Positions 52,049 through 62,610 are shown, numbered from the stretch's first letter. The stretch: 64,000 bases of DNA from Sphingomonas sp. AX6 (GCF_902506605.1 NZ_LR733979.1:765064-829063), one strand, 5' to 3'. Made by a program: numbers and translations. The notes: generated from the letters alone by a model not told the origin.

Positions 52049-52414
52049 ATGGCACGAGTGAAACGTGGTGTAACCACCAAGGCGAAGCACAAGCGGATTC
52101 TGGATCAGGCGAAGGGCTATCGCGGCCGTCGCAAGAACACGATCCGTATCGCGCGTCAGGCCGTCGAAAAGGCCGGGCAGTACGCGTATCGCGACCGCAA
52201 GGTGAAGAAGCGGACCTTCCGCGGTCTGTGGATTCAGCGCATCAACGCCGGCGTCCGCGCCGAAGGCCTGACCTATTCGCAGTTCATGCACGGGCTGAAG
52301 CTCGCAGGCATCGAACTGGACCGGAAGGTTCTGGCCGATATCGCGATGCACGAAGGCGAAGCCTTTACCGCCATCATCGCTCAGGCGAAGGCGGCGCTGC
52401 CCCAGGCCGCCTGA
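52049..52414 (+). CDS. rplT: 50S ribosomal protein L20
   Basis: This 121-residue L20 protein shows [20 protein letters not shown] at the start and the second-half contacts [20 protein letters not shown]. An intrinsic terminator follows. pheST, usually downstream, is separated by the repeat-boxed GIY-YIG gene. Confidence 0.97.
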   Translation: MARVKRGVTTKAKHKRILDQAKGYRGRRKNTIRIARQAVEKAGQYAYRDRKVKKRTFRGLWIQRINAGVRAEGLTYSQFMHGLKLAGIELDRKVLADIAMHEGEAFTAIIAQAKAALPQAA

Positions 52415-52442
52415 AGCGACCTGACAGCGCGCAAGCAACACG

Positions 52443-52479
52443 GGGCGTCGGTGGGAAACCACCGGCGCCCTTTGTTTTT
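52443..52479 (+). terminator. Intrinsic terminator after rplT
   Basis: GGGCGTCGGTGG (52443-52454) pairs with CCACCGGCGCCC (52459-52470) around GAAA, with one T-G pair, followed by TTTGTTTTT. Confidence 0.9.
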
Positions 52480-52490
52480 CGGCAAAGCTC

Positions 52491-52519
52491 CGTCATTCCC
52501 GCGCAGGCGGGAATCCATA
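52491..52519. repeat. Left outer 29-bp repeat boxing GIY-YIG gene 2
   Basis: Starts CGTCATTCCCGCGCAGGCGG and ends GAATCCATA. It is the exact inverted copy of 52912-52940. Confidence 0.95.
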
Positions 52520-52555
52520 TTCTCGGACGCTCGTGGCTCGATCGACGACATGGGC

Positions 52556-52584
52556 TATGGATGCCCGCCTTCGCGGGAATGACG
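52556..52584. repeat. Inner repeat just before GIY-YIG gene 2
   Basis: Starts TATGGATGCCCGCCTTCGCG and ends GGAATGACG. It is inverted to the left outer repeat with two mismatches and lies one base before the gene's GTG. With the left repeat it forms a gene-less REP pair like that at 58932-59003. Confidence 0.93.
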
Positions 52585-52585
52585 G

Positions 52586-52954
52586 GTGGAGAAGAAATTG
52601 GCCAGGCAACCCTGCGTCTATATCCTCGCAAGCGGTCGATGTGGGACGCTGTACACCGGTGTGACCAGCGACATCATCGCCCGCGTCTATCAGCATCGCG
52701 AAGGGTTGATCAAAGGGTTCACATCCCGATACGGGGTCATGCGTCTCGTGTGGTTCGAGATGCACGATACGATGGACATGGCGATCACCCGCGAAAAGCG
52801 GATCAAGCAATGGGATCGGGATTGGAAGCTCAATTTGATCGAGCACGCAAATCCCGGTTGGGACGATCTGGCGATCGGGTTCGGGTTCGAACCCATCGCG
52901 ACGACCAAGATTATGGATTCCCGCCTGCGCGGGAATGACGAAGGAACAAGATGA
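52586..52954 (+). CDS. GIY-YIG nuclease family protein, REP-boxed copy 2
   Basis: This 122-residue paralogue of the protein at 25911 keeps all GIY-YIG landmarks: [15 protein letters not shown], the Arg in [11 protein letters not shown], Glu in AITREKRIK and [14 protein letters not shown]. The tail [11 protein letters not shown] is translated from the right-hand repeat. Its stop overlaps pheS as ATGA. The start is GTG or one of the following codons, directly next to the inner repeat, and no good ribosome site is seen. It splits the rplT-pheS region. Confidence 0.9.
   Translation: MEKKLARQPCVYILASGRCGTLYTGVTSDIIARVYQHREGLIKGFTSRYGVMRLVWFEMHDTMDMAITREKRIKQWDRDWKLNLIEHANPGWDDLAIGFGFEPIATTKIMDSRLRGNDEGTR
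52912..52940. repeat. Right outer 29-bp repeat boxing GIY-YIG gene 2
   Basis: Starts TATGGATTCCCGCCTGCGCG and ends GGAATGACG, the perfect inverted copy of 52491-52519. It encodes the C-terminal residues of the GIY-YIG protein and ends 10 bases before the pheS ATG. Confidence 0.95.
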
Positions 52955-54027
52955 CCCCCGATCTCGATCAACTCCAGGCTGACCTGCTTGCCTCCGTCGA
53001 TGCGTCCGCCGGGCTTGAAGGCCTCGAATCGGTGAGGGTCCATGCGCTGGGCAAACAGGGTGCCATCACCGGGCTGCTGAAATCGCTCGGGGCGATGTCG
53101 GCTGAGGAGCGCCAGACCACCGGCGCGCGCATCCATGCGCTGCGCGAGGCGGTGACCGCTGCGATCGCGACGCGAAAGGCTTCGCTGGCGGCGTCCGCGC
53201 TCGAGGCCAAGCTGGCGTCCGAGACGATCGACATGACGCTGCCGGTGGACGGCGTTGCGCCCGGATCGGTCCACCCCGTCAGCCAGGTGATGGACGAACT
53301 GGCCGAAATCTTCGCCGATATGGGCTTTGCGGTCGCGACAGGTCCGGAGATCGAGGACGACTGGCACAATTTCACCGCGCTCAACATTCCAGAGACGCAT
53401 CCGGCACGCGCGATGCACGATACCTTCTATCTGGCGGGGGAACATGAGCGGCCGATGGTGCTGCGCACCCACACGTCGCCAGTGCAGATCCGCACGATGA
53501 CCAGCCAGAAACCCCCGATCCGCATCATCGCGCCGGGCCGCGTGTATCGCAGCGACAGCGACGCGACCCACACGCCGATGTTCCACCAGATCGAAGGGCT
53601 GGTGATCGACAAGGGCATCACGCTCGGCCACCTCAAATGGACGCTTGAGACGTTCCTGAAGGCGTTTTTCGAGCGCGACGACATCGTCCTGCGACTGCGC
53701 CCCAGCTACTTCCCCTTCACCGAGCCCTCGGCAGAGGTCGATGTCGGTTACTCCGTCGTCAACGGAAAGCGCGTGATCGGCGGTTCCGAAGGCTGGATGG
53801 AAGTGCTGGGCAGCGGGATGGTCCATCCCAAGGTCATCGAAGCGTGCGGGCTGGACCCGAACGAGTGGCAGGGCTTTGCCTTCGGCACCGGAGTCGATCG
53901 TCTGGCGATGCTCAAATACGGGATGGACGATTTGCGGCCCTTCTTCGACGGCGATTTGCGCTGGCTGAAACATTACGGCTTTTCCGCGCTCGACGTGCCC
54001 ACGCTGTCGGGAGGAGTCGGCGCATGA
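52951..54027 (+). CDS. pheS: Phenylalanine--tRNA ligase alpha subunit
   Basis: This 358-residue catalytic subunit has an N-terminal coiled coil (about residues 1-90) and class II synthetase motifs: [49 protein letters not shown] and [17 protein letters not shown]. It charges tRNA-Phe together with PheT. The ATG overlaps the GIY-YIG stop, and AAGGA lies nearby. Confidence 0.97.
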   Translation: MTPDLDQLQADLLASVDASAGLEGLESVRVHALGKQGAITGLLKSLGAMSAEERQTTGARIHALREAVTAAIATRKASLAASALEAKLASETIDMTLPVDGVAPGSVHPVSQVMDELAEIFADMGFAVATGPEIEDDWHNFTALNIPETHPARAMHDTFYLAGEHERPMVLRTHTSPVQIRTMTSQKPPIRIIAPGRVYRSDSDATHTPMFHQIEGLVIDKGITLGHLKWTLETFLKAFFERDDIVLRLRPSYFPFTEPSAEVDVGYSVVNGKRVIGGSEGWMEVLGSGMVHPKVIEACGLDPNEWQGFAFGTGVDRLAMLKYGMDDLRPFFDGDLRWLKHYGFSALDVPTLSGGVGA

Positions 54028-56426
54028 AGTTCACTTTTTCTTGGCTCCGCGAGCATCTCGACACCGACGCCACGCTCGACCAGATCACCGATGGCCTGAC
54101 GCGCATCGGCCTGGAAGTCGAAGGCGTCGAGAACCCCGGCGAGAAGCTGTCGGCCTTCAAGGTCGCCAAGGTTCTGACCGCCGAACGCCACCCCCAGGCG
54201 GACAAGCTGCAAGTCTTGTCAGTCGATACCGGCGACGGCCAGCCGCTTCAGGTCGTCTGCGGCGCGCCCAATGCGCGCGCAGGAATGGTCGGCGTGCTCG
54301 GCACGCCCGGCGCGACCGTGCCGTCAAACGGCATGGTGCTGAAGGTTTCCGCCATTCGCGGGGTCGAATCGTACGGCATGATGTGCTCCACGCGCGAGCT
54401 GGAACTGGGCGACGACCATGACGGCATCATCGAACTCCCTGCCGCAGCGGAAAGCGCGCTGGGCCAGAGCTATGCCGATTATGCCGCGCTGAACGATCCG
54501 GTTATCGACGTCGCGATCACGCCCAACCGTCAGGATTGCATGGGCGTGCGTGGCATCGCCCGCGATCTGGCGGCGGCGGGGCTCGGCACGCTGCGTCCGC
54601 TGGCAGACGTCTATCGCCTGCCCGTCCAGCCTGCGGCGACGCAAGGCCCCGGCCCCGACATCCGCACCGAAGACACCGAAGGCTGCCCGGCATTCTTCGG
54701 TCAGGAAGTGCGCGGCGTCACCAACGGGACCGCGCCCGACTGGATGACGAAGCGCCTGATCGCGATCGGACAAAAGCCGATCTCAACCCTGGTCGACATC
54801 ACCAATTTCGTAATGATCGACCTGGGCCGCCCCTTGCACGTCTATGACAAGGCCAAGCTTTCGGGCGGGCTTGTCGCGCGCAAGGCGAGAGCGGGCGAAA
54901 GCGTTCTCGCGCTCAACGGCAAGACCTACATGCTTGACGAAGGCATGACGGTGATCGCCGACGACGCCCAGGTTCACGACATCGGTGGCATCATGGGCGG
55001 CGAGGATTCGGGGGTTGGCGAAGCGACCACCGACATCATCATCGAATGCGCCTATTTCACGCCCGAGGCGATCGCGCGGACCGGACAGAAGCTGAACCTG
55101 ACCAGCGACGCGCGCCAGCGGTTCGAACGAGGGGTCGATCCGGCGTTTCTGGACGAAGGGCTCGTCATCGCGACCTGGTTGGTGACCGAACATTGCGGCG
55201 GTACGGCAAGCGACGTGACGCGTGCGGGTGAACCGCCGCTTACGGCGCGCACCATCCGTTACGATACACAGCGGGCCGAGACGCTGGGCGGCCTGGCCAT
55301 CGCAGCGGACCGCCAGAAGGACATTCTCGAGCGGCTGGGCTTTGCAGTCGATGCGGACTGGACCGTTACCGTGCCGAGCTGGCGGCGCGATGTCGAAGGC
55401 TCCGCCGATCTGGTCGAGGAAGTGATCCGGATCGAAGGACTGGACAATGTTCCCTCCGTGCCACTTCCCCGCAAACCCGGCGTCGCCACGCCGACCGCGA
55501 CACCTGAGCAGAAGCTGGAACGTCGGATGCGGCGCACCGCGGCAGCTCGCGGGCTGAACGAGGCGATCACCTGGAGCTTCATTTCGGAAAGCGACGCCGC
55601 GGCCTTTGGCGGCGGCGCATGGACGCTGGCCAATCCGATTAGCGAAGACATGAAGGTGATGCGGCCGTCGCTGCTCCCCGGCCTGCTGTCGGCAGCGGCG
55701 CGCAACGTGAAGCGCGGCGCATCGACCGTGCGGTTGTTCGAACTCGGACGGCGCTATCTGGCCGACAAGGAGCGCGCGACGCTGACCGTGCTGCTGGCGG
55801 GCGATGCGACCCCGCGCGGGTGGCAGGCGGGCAAGGCCAAGACCTTCGATGCCTATGCCGCCAAGGCCGAGGCGCTGGCGCTGCTGGAAGCCGCAGGCGC
55901 GCCGATCGCGAACTTGCAGGTGATGGGCGAGGCAGGCGACGCCTGGCATCCCGGCCAGTCGGCGACGCTGCGGCTGGGGCCGAAGACCGTCATCGCCGCG
56001 TTCGGGATGGTGCATCCCAGCGTGTTGAAGGCGTTCGATCTGTCGGGTCCGGTCGCAGCGGTCGAGCTCTATCTCGACGCATTGCCCGCCAAGCGCAGCA
56101 AGGATCAGGGCGGCGGCTTCATGCGTCCGGCCTATACCCCGCCCGCCTTGCAGGCGGTCACGCGCGACTTCGCGTTTCTGGTGCCGAGCGCGATGGCGGC
56201 GGGCGATCTGGTTCGCGCGGTCAGGGGCGCCGACAAGGCGACGATCGTCGATGCGCGGCTGTTCGATGTGTTCGAGGGTGCTGGCGTCGAGGACGGGCAG
56301 AAGAGCCTGGCAGTCGAGGTGACGTTGCAGCCGGGGGACAAGAGCTTCACCGATGCTGAGCTGAAAGCGGTGGCGGACAAGGTGATCGCTGCGGCGGGGA
56401 AGCTGGGCGCGGTGTTGCGGGGCTAA
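54024..56426 (+). CDS. pheT: Phenylalanine--tRNA ligase beta subunit
   Basis: This 800-residue beta subunit starts [20 protein letters not shown] and has the EMAP/tRNA-binding domain ([20 protein letters not shown]), the B3/B4 editing domain, the B5 domain and a C-terminal anticodon-binding FDX-ACB domain ([20 protein letters not shown]). It is coupled to pheS by an ATGA overlap. Confidence 0.97.
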   Translation: MKFTFSWLREHLDTDATLDQITDGLTRIGLEVEGVENPGEKLSAFKVAKVLTAERHPQADKLQVLSVDTGDGQPLQVVCGAPNARAGMVGVLGTPGATVPSNGMVLKVSAIRGVESYGMMCSTRELELGDDHDGIIELPAAAESALGQSYADYAALNDPVIDVAITPNRQDCMGVRGIARDLAAAGLGTLRPLADVYRLPVQPAATQGPGPDIRTEDTEGCPAFFGQEVRGVTNGTAPDWMTKRLIAIGQKPISTLVDITNFVMIDLGRPLHVYDKAKLSGGLVARKARAGESVLALNGKTYMLDEGMTVIADDAQVHDIGGIMGGEDSGVGEATTDIIIECAYFTPEAIARTGQKLNLTSDARQRFERGVDPAFLDEGLVIATWLVTEHCGGTASDVTRAGEPPLTARTIRYDTQRAETLGGLAIAADRQKDILERLGFAVDADWTVTVPSWRRDVEGSADLVEEVIRIEGLDNVPSVPLPRKPGVATPTATPEQKLERRMRRTAAARGLNEAITWSFISESDAAAFGGGAWTLANPISEDMKVMRPSLLPGLLSAAARNVKRGASTVRLFELGRRYLADKERATLTVLLAGDATPRGWQAGKAKTFDAYAAKAEALALLEAAGAPIANLQVMGEAGDAWHPGQSATLRLGPKTVIAAFGMVHPSVLKAFDLSGPVAAVELYLDALPAKRSKDQGGGFMRPAYTPPALQAVTRDFAFLVPSAMAAGDLVRAVRGADKATIVDARLFDVFEGAGVEDGQKSLAVEVTLQPGDKSFTDAELKAVADKVIAAAGKLGAVLRG

Positions 56427-56430
56427 ACAA

Positions 56431-56520
56431 CTCCTCCCCGGTACGGGGAGGGGGACCGCTCGCAGAGCGGTGGAGGGGGCGGCCCGCGAGTTGCCACCTC
56501 CCCACATGTGGGGAGGAACT
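56431..56520. repeat. REP-like inverted pair (TCCTCCCC family)
   Basis: Left arm CTCCTCCCCGGTACGGGGAG and right arm CACCTCCCCACATGTGGGGA are both palindromes and inverted to each other. The pair lies between pheT and the SDR gene. Confidence 0.75.
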
Positions 56521-56536
56521 GAGTAAGGAGACACAG

Positions 56537-57283
56537 ATGCCGACCGTTCTCATTACCGGAGCCACCGCCGGGATCGGCGAGGCAGCCGCACGCGAATTCG
56601 TCGGCGCAGGATGGAACGTGGTCGGCACAGGACGACGCGCGGAGCGGCTGGATGCGCTAGCCGAAGAACTCGGCGATACCTTCCACTCGGCAGCGTTCGA
56701 CGTCACCGACGAAGCCGCCCGCGATGCCGCGCTCGACGCACTCCCCGCCGACTTTGCGGGCATCGACTGCCTGATCAACAACGCTGGGCTCGCCCGCGGC
56801 ACCTCGCCCGCACAATCCGCACAACTCGACGACTGGCGCGTGATGATCGACACCAACGTCACGGCGCTGGTTTCGCTCACCCACAAACTCCTGCCGGGAC
56901 TGATCGCGCGCAAGGGGGCGATCATCAACCTGTCGTCGATCGCCGCGACCTATCCCTATACAGGCGGCAATGTTTACGGCGGGACCAAGGCGTTCGTGCA
57001 TCAGTTCTCGCTGGGGTTGCGCAGCGACCTGCACGGCACCGGGGTTCGCGTCACCTCGATCGAACCGGGCATGGTGGAAACCGAATTCACGCTGGTGCGC
57101 ACCGGTGGCAGCCAAGCGGCGTCCGACAAGCTTTATGGTGGGGCCAATCCGATGACGGCGGAGGATATCGCCGAAACCCTGCTATGGGTCGCGACGTTGC
57201 CGCCGCATCTCAACATCAACACGCTCGAACTGATGCCCCTTTCGCAATCCTTTGCCGGGTTTCAGGTCGCGCGACAGAACTGA
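56537..57283 (+). CDS. SDR-family NAD(P)-dependent oxidoreductase (YdfG-like)
   Basis: This 248-residue short-chain dehydrogenase has the cofactor motif TGATAGIGE, NNAGLARG, the serine in INLSSIAATYPY and the catalytic YGGTK (Tyr about 147, Lys about 151). The pattern PGMVETEF and the overall length fit YdfG-type 3-hydroxy acid dehydrogenases. AAGGAG precedes the ATG. Substrate is not certain. Confidence 0.92.
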   Translation: MPTVLITGATAGIGEAAAREFVGAGWNVVGTGRRAERLDALAEELGDTFHSAAFDVTDEAARDAALDALPADFAGIDCLINNAGLARGTSPAQSAQLDDWRVMIDTNVTALVSLTHKLLPGLIARKGAIINLSSIAATYPYTGGNVYGGTKAFVHQFSLGLRSDLHGTGVRVTSIEPGMVETEFTLVRTGGSQAASDKLYGGANPMTAEDIAETLLWVATLPPHLNINTLELMPLSQSFAGFQVARQN

Positions 57284-57301
57284 TTTTCGACAGGACCGAA
57301 T

Positions 57302-58873
57302 TTGACCCCCCCCCAAGACCGCCGCACCTTCGCGATCATCTCTCACCCCGATGCGGGCAAGACCACGCTGACCGAAAAGCTGTTGCTGTTCGGTGGCGCA
57401 ATCCATCTCGCAGGCGAAGTAAAGGCGCGCGGGCAGGCGCGGCGCGCGCGATCCGACTGGATGAAGATCGAACAGCAGCGCGGGATTTCGGTTACGTCAA
57501 GCGTGATGACGTTTGAGCGTGAAGGGATCACCTTCAACCTGCTCGACACGCCGGGGCACGAGGATTTCAGCGAGGATACGTATCGCACGCTGACTGCGGT
57601 CGACTCGGCAGTGATGGTGATCGATGCGGCCAAGGGGATCGAGCCGCAGACGCGCAAGCTGTTCGAGGTGTGTCGCCTGCGGTCGGTGCCGATCATCACC
57701 TTCATCAACAAGGTCGATCGCGAAGGCCGCGCACCGTTCGAACTGCTCGACGAAGTGGCCGACATGCTCGCGCTCGACGTGTGCCCGATGACCTGGCCCG
57801 CGGGCATGGGCGGTCAGTTCGAGGGGATCTATGACCTGGTCGACAACCGCGTCCTGCTCCCCGCCAAGGGAACCAAGGATTTCGAGGGCCATGTCGAACA
57901 GGTGTCCGGGCTGGACGATCCCCGACTGGCGACGATCCTGTCGGACGAAGGCGTCGAGCGGTTGCGCGAAGAGGCCGAACTGGCGATGGCCGGTTACGCC
58001 GAATTCGATGCGGAGGCGTATCGCAACGGCGACCTGACCCCCGTTTATTTCGGATCGGCGCTCAAGGAATTCGGGGTCGATTCGCTGATCGACGCGATCG
58101 CGCGCCACGCGCCGCCACCGCGCCCGCAGCCAGCCGAACCCGCACCGATTGACCCGTCCAACCCCGAAGTAACCGGCTTCATCTTCAAGGTGCAGGCCAA
58201 CATGGACCCCAACCACCGCGACCGCATCGCGTTCATGCGGCTGTGTTCGGGTACGTTCAAACGCGGCATGAAGCTGACCCCCACCGGCCACGGCAAGCCG
58301 ATCGCGATCCATTCGCCGATCCTGTTCTTCGCGCGCGAACGCGAACTGGCGGACGAGGCGTTTCCGGGCGACATCATCGGCATTCCCAATCACGGGACAT
58401 TGCGGGTCGGCGACACGCTGTCCGAGCGCGCCGATGTGCGCTTCACCGGCCTGCCCAATTTCGCGCCCGAAATCCTGCGTCGCGTCGCACTCAAGGACCC
58501 GACCAAGACCAAGCAGTTGCGCAAGGCCCTCGACGATATGGCCGAGGAAGGCGTGACCCAGGTCTTCTATCCAGAGATCGGGTCGAACTGGATCGTCGGC
58601 GTGGTCGGGCAGTTGCAGCTGGAAGTGCTGATTTCGCGGCTGGACGCCGAATATAAGGTCGCGGCGGGGCTGGAAATGGCACCATTCGAGACCGCGCGCT
58701 GGATTTCCGCGGAAGACCCTGCCGACCTCAAGGCGTTTATGGACATCAACCGCACCGCGATGGCCAAGGACCGCGACAACAATCCGGTGTTCCTGGCGAA
58801 ATCGGCGTGGGAAGTCGGCTATGTCGCCGACCGCTATCCCAAGGTGAAGTTCGCGGCGACGCGGGAGCGGTAA
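57302..58873 (+). CDS. prfC: Peptide chain release factor 3
   Basis: RF3 is the GTPase that recycles RF1/RF2 from the ribosome. The 523-residue protein has G1 SHPDAGKTTLTE, the switch region RGISVTSSVM, G3 DTPGHEDFSEDT and G4 FINKVDREGR. The start is TTG with AGGA upstream, and a run of nine C follows two bases later. It lies 18 bases after the SDR gene. Confidence 0.96.
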   Translation: MTPPQDRRTFAIISHPDAGKTTLTEKLLLFGGAIHLAGEVKARGQARRARSDWMKIEQQRGISVTSSVMTFEREGITFNLLDTPGHEDFSEDTYRTLTAVDSAVMVIDAAKGIEPQTRKLFEVCRLRSVPIITFINKVDREGRAPFELLDEVADMLALDVCPMTWPAGMGGQFEGIYDLVDNRVLLPAKGTKDFEGHVEQVSGLDDPRLATILSDEGVERLREEAELAMAGYAEFDAEAYRNGDLTPVYFGSALKEFGVDSLIDAIARHAPPPRPQPAEPAPIDPSNPEVTGFIFKVQANMDPNHRDRIAFMRLCSGTFKRGMKLTPTGHGKPIAIHSPILFFARERELADEAFPGDIIGIPNHGTLRVGDTLSERADVRFTGLPNFAPEILRRVALKDPTKTKQLRKALDDMAEEGVTQVFYPEIGSNWIVGVVGQLQLEVLISRLDAEYKVAAGLEMAPFETARWISAEDPADLKAFMDINRTAMAKDRDNNPVFLAKSAWEVGYVADRYPKVKFAATRER

Positions 58874-58931
58874 GTGAACACCCGCACGCCGTCCGTGATG
58901 ATAAAGTTATAAATCGAAACCGTCTCTAAGC

Positions 58932-59003
58932 CGTCATTCCCGCGAAGGCGGGAATCCATAACCGCTGACATAGACTATGGATTCCCGCCTTCGCGGTAAT
59001 GAC
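58932..59003. repeat. REP-like inverted pair, same family as the GIY-YIG 2 box
   Basis: Arms at 58932-58960 and 58976-59003 match the 29-bp repeats around 52491-52940 (CGTCATTCCCGCGAAGGCGG and inverse). The pair encloses only 15 bases. Its right arm touches the MFS stop codon. Confidence 0.92.
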
Positions 59004-60286
59004 TAGCCCGCCACCGGCTCGACGATCCAATCCTTGCGCAGCGACTTCGCGCCGAGCAGCGCCAGCGCCGTCGCGACGAAATAGAAGGCGGTTGCGGCGA
59101 CCATCGCATAGCGCAGCGCCTCGTCACCATAAGCGGGCGTCAGTTGGTCGGACAGGATGCCGATGCTCCACGATCCAAGCCCCAGCCCGATCAGATTGTT
59201 GATGAGCAGGAAGCTGGCCGACGCGGTCGCACGCATCGACGGCGGAACCAGATGCTGGACCGCAGTCGTCAGCGGCCCCAGCCAAAGGATGTTGAGGCCG
59301 TTGGGGATGAGCAGCAACGCCCATGCCCAAACCGGGTTTTCGCTGAGAAACCCCAGCGCGAACAAGGGCGCGCTCGCCAGCCACGCATAAGCGGGTAGCC
59401 GCGCGTAATTCGCCTTGTCCCCGCCCAGCCGGTCGGCGAGCCAGCCGCCCGCGAACACACCCGCGACGCCGCCGATTAGCAGCAGCGACCCGAAGAACCA
59501 GCTCGTTTCGATCAGGGTGAAGCCGAAGCTGCGTACCAGCAGCGACGAGGTCCAGAACGCCAGGCCGTAGCCGCACAGCGAGCTCATCGATGCGGCAAAT
59601 GCCAGCAGCCAGAAGCTGCGCTTCTTGGCGAGGATGCCGAACACCGCGCCCATCGGCACCTTGGGTGCATCGGCGGCGGGCTTTACCCGGCGCGGCTCCT
59701 TGACGATCATGCGGAAGAACGGCGCGATGACCACGCCCGCCAGACCGATGACGATGAACGCTGCACGCCAATCGACCCTCGCCGCGATCCACGCGCCGAA
59801 CAGCACACCCGAGGCGAGCCCGATCGGGATGCCGAGTGAATAGATGGCAAGCGCCCGCGCGCGCTGATGCGGCGGGAAATAATCGGCGATCGTCGCATAG
59901 CTGGGAGCGACGCCGCCCGCCTCGCCCACGCCGACACCGATCCGAAACAGCAACAGCTGCATGAAATTGGTGGCAAGACCGCACAGGGCGGTGAACCCGC
60001 TCCATACGACCAGCGAAATGGTGATGACCCAGGTCCGGTTGGTGCGATCGGCAAGCAGCGCCAGCGGGATCGCCAGCGTTGAATAGAGAACGGCAAATGC
60101 CAACCCGCCGAGCAGGCCAAGCTGGCTGTCGGTCAGGCCAAGGTCGGCCTTGATCGGCACCGCGAGGATGCCGAGGATCTGGCGGTCGAGAAAGTTGAAG
60201 GTATAGACGAGCAACAGCATCGCCAGCACCGCGGCGCGGTAGCGCGGCGTCGTGTCTTCGGGCGCGATCGTGCCTCCGAGTTGCAT
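59003..60286 (-). CDS. MFS transporter (spinster-like)
   Basis: This 427-residue 12-helix transporter has the major facilitator motif A variant ALLADRTNRTWVI in loop 2-3 and a second one GGWLADRLGGDKA in loop 8-9. NFLDRQILGILAVPI in helix 1 and GVGVGEAGGVAPSYATIADY in helix 4-5 are typical of the spinster-like group found beside TonB receptors in sphingomonads. It is downstream of the receptor gene, 92 bases away, and probably imports the same solute across the inner membrane. Confidence 0.9.
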   Translation of the reverse strand: MQLGGTIAPEDTTPRYRAAVLAMLLLVYTFNFLDRQILGILAVPIKADLGLTDSQLGLLGGLAFAVLYSTLAIPLALLADRTNRTWVITISLVVWSGFTALCGLATNFMQLLLFRIGVGVGEAGGVAPSYATIADYFPPHQRARALAIYSLGIPIGLASGVLFGAWIAARVDWRAAFIVIGLAGVVIAPFFRMIVKEPRRVKPAADAPKVPMGAVFGILAKKRSFWLLAFAASMSSLCGYGLAFWTSSLLVRSFGFTLIETSWFFGSLLLIGGVAGVFAGGWLADRLGGDKANYARLPAYAWLASAPLFALGFLSENPVWAWALLLIPNGLNILWLGPLTTAVQHLVPPSMRATASASFLLINNLIGLGLGSWSIGILSDQLTPAYGDEALRYAMVAATAFYFVATALALLGAKSLRKDWIVEPVAG

Positions 60287-60378
60287 GGCTTCCCTCCCCT
60301 ATCCTTCAAACGCAGCGGGCCGGGCACGCCATCGTACAGCGCGCCCGGCCCCGCCCCTTCGTTATGCCGTGATTTCGA

Positions 60379-62610
60379 TCAGAAGCGATAGCCGATGTTG
60401 AACGTCGCGGTGCGCGGCGGTCCGTAATAGCCGATGATCGAATTGCCGAAGAGCGCGCCGGGGAAGTTGTAGCCGCCCACGCGGTAGCGTTCGTCGGTCA
60501 GGTTGCGCAGGTTGACGCCGACGGTCAGGCGCTCATCGGGCGCGACCCAGTTCGCCGATGCATCGATCAGGAAATATCCATCCTGGTCGAGCGCGGGCGT
60601 CGGGATTTCGAACATCGACACGTCGCTGCGCAGCGACACGGCGGGCGTCACCGACAACCGGCCTCCCATCAGGTCCGCGCCCCAGGTCGCCGACGCGCTG
60701 GCGGTGAATTCCGGCGTGTTCTGGAACACTCGCTGGTCGGCGACATCGACCGGGGTCGTGCCGCCGCCGATGAAGGTCAGAAATTCCTTATAATCGGCAT
60801 TGGTATAGCCCAGCGTCATCGTTGCCGAGAAATTGCGGCTCGGCACGATCCGCGCTTCGGCCTCCGCGCCCCAGATGTCGGCGCTGCCTGCATTGTCGAC
60901 GAAGCTGGCGATTCCGCCCGCCAGGCTTGGCACCTGGATCGTGACCTGCTGATCCTTGTACTTCGAATGATAGCCCGCCAGGTTCAGGAACAGGGTGCGG
61001 TCGAGGAACGCGCCCTTCATCCCGATTTCGTAGCTGTCGATCTTTTCGGGCTCGTAGCCATTGACCGTGGTGGGGGTGAACAGTGCGTCGCCGCGCATGT
61101 CGAACCCGCCCGATTTGAAGCCCTTGCCGTAGGAGGCATAGAAATTGAGCTCGGGACGCACTTCGTAGCTGAGCGAAACGCGCGGCGTGAACTGCTCGAA
61201 ATCGCGCTCATTGGTGTAATCGGTGCGGATCAGGCCGGGGATGGCGGCGGCATTGCCGAAACGGGGTGAGCGGATACCGGTGAAGTTCTGGCGATAGACC
61301 GTCCCTTCCTTGGTATCCTTGGTATAACGGCCACCGACCGAGATGCTGAACTGGTCAGTCACGTCGAAGCTGACATCGCCGAACGCGGCATAGCTTTCGG
61401 TCTTTACCTCGCCCGAGGTCAGCGTGGTGGTGTTGAGCAGGCCAAGCACGGTGTCGAATGCGCCCGCGGCGCGACCGTTCAGGTAATAGAGCCCGACGAC
61501 GCCCTGTACGCGGTAGCCTTCGTACAGCAGTTGCAATTCCTGCGTGAACTGGCGGTCTTCATAGCGTGCGGGGACGTCGAGCGTGGGCAGTGCGCTATTG
61601 TCGAAATCGATAACCGTGTCCGATTCGCCCTGACGATAGGCGCTGATCGTCTTGAACGTCAGCGCAGGCGACAGGCCGATTTCGCCGGTGAACGAGACGC
61701 CTTGCGTCACCACCCGGTTGTCGTCGCCGATCCCGGCGCGGGTATCGTATACGCTCTGCGTCGGCAGGTAGCGTGGGTCGGCACCGTTGGGCAGCAGACG
61801 CGTGCCATGGCGCGGGTTCGACTTGTCGAGCACGCGGTCGCCCGCCAGGCGGAAGAAGATCGTGTCGGTCGGGTTATATTCCGCCGACAGTCGGGCTGCG
61901 ACCACGTCCTTGTCGTAATGTTCCGCGCCAGTGGTCAGGTTGGTGCCGTAGCCGTCACGCCAGTAGCGCGCGACTGCGCCGCCGATCGAGAATCCGTCGA
62001 ACACGGGCACCGTCACCTGGCCGATCAGGTCGATCTGGTCGTAGGAGCCGTACGCCGCGCGTGCCGAGCCCTCGAATTCATTGCCCAGCCGCTTGGTGAC
62101 ATATTTGATCGCACCGCCGATGGTGTTGCGGCCGTACAGCGTGCCCTGCGGCCCGCGCAGCACCTCGACCCGTTCGACGTCGAAAATGTCGAGTACCGCA
62201 CCCTGTGGTCGCGCGACATAAACGTCGTCGACATACAGGCCGACGCCGGGTTCGAAGCCCCACAGCGGATCCTGTTGGCCAACGCCGCGCGAGAAAGCGA
62301 TCAGCGTGGAATTGGATCCGCGCGCGATTTGCAGCGTGAGGTTCGGGGTCTTGTCCTGAAGTACGGTGATGTCGACCGCACCGGTGTCGCGCAGCGTGTC
62401 ACCGGTCACCACCGACATCGAGATGGGAACGTCGATCAGGCTTTCCTCGCGACGACGCGCGGTGACGACGATCTCACCGCTATCCTGCTCGTCGATGATG
62501 GGAGCGCCATCGGTGCCGACATCCTGCGCCAGTGCAGGTGCAGCGGTCAGCGCGCCAAGCGCGACGCCAAGATTAAAGATCGTGCGCGCGGACATGATGC
62601 GACGTGCCAT
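60379..62610 (-). CDS. TonB-dependent receptor
   Basis: This 743-residue outer-membrane receptor has a signal peptide (ends APALAQD, about residue 29), a TonB box region (GEIVVTARRR), a plug with GVGLYVDDVYVARPQGA and VEVLRGPQGTLYGRNTIGGA, and a barrel ending TFNIGYRF with the terminal Phe. The plug type is that of sphingomonad receptors for plant or aromatic compounds rather than siderophores. ATG 62610 has AGGGG upstream. The divergent TetR gene and the MFS transporter suggest a substrate-induced uptake unit. Confidence 0.94.
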   Translation of the reverse strand: MARRIMSARTIFNLGVALGALTAAPALAQDVGTDGAPIIDEQDSGEIVVTARRREESLIDVPISMSVVTGDTLRDTGAVDITVLQDKTPNLTLQIARGSNSTLIAFSRGVGQQDPLWGFEPGVGLYVDDVYVARPQGAVLDIFDVERVEVLRGPQGTLYGRNTIGGAIKYVTKRLGNEFEGSARAAYGSYDQIDLIGQVTVPVFDGFSIGGAVARYWRDGYGTNLTTGAEHYDKDVVAARLSAEYNPTDTIFFRLAGDRVLDKSNPRHGTRLLPNGADPRYLPTQSVYDTRAGIGDDNRVVTQGVSFTGEIGLSPALTFKTISAYRQGESDTVIDFDNSALPTLDVPARYEDRQFTQELQLLYEGYRVQGVVGLYYLNGRAAGAFDTVLGLLNTTTLTSGEVKTESYAAFGDVSFDVTDQFSISVGGRYTKDTKEGTVYRQNFTGIRSPRFGNAAAIPGLIRTDYTNERDFEQFTPRVSLSYEVRPELNFYASYGKGFKSGGFDMRGDALFTPTTVNGYEPEKIDSYEIGMKGAFLDRTLFLNLAGYHSKYKDQQVTIQVPSLAGGIASFVDNAGSADIWGAEAEARIVPSRNFSATMTLGYTNADYKEFLTFIGGGTTPVDVADQRVFQNTPEFTASASATWGADLMGGRLSVTPAVSLRSDVSMFEIPTPALDQDGYFLIDASANWVAPDERLTVGVNLRNLTDERYRVGGYNFPGALFGNSIIGYYGPPRTATFNIGYRF

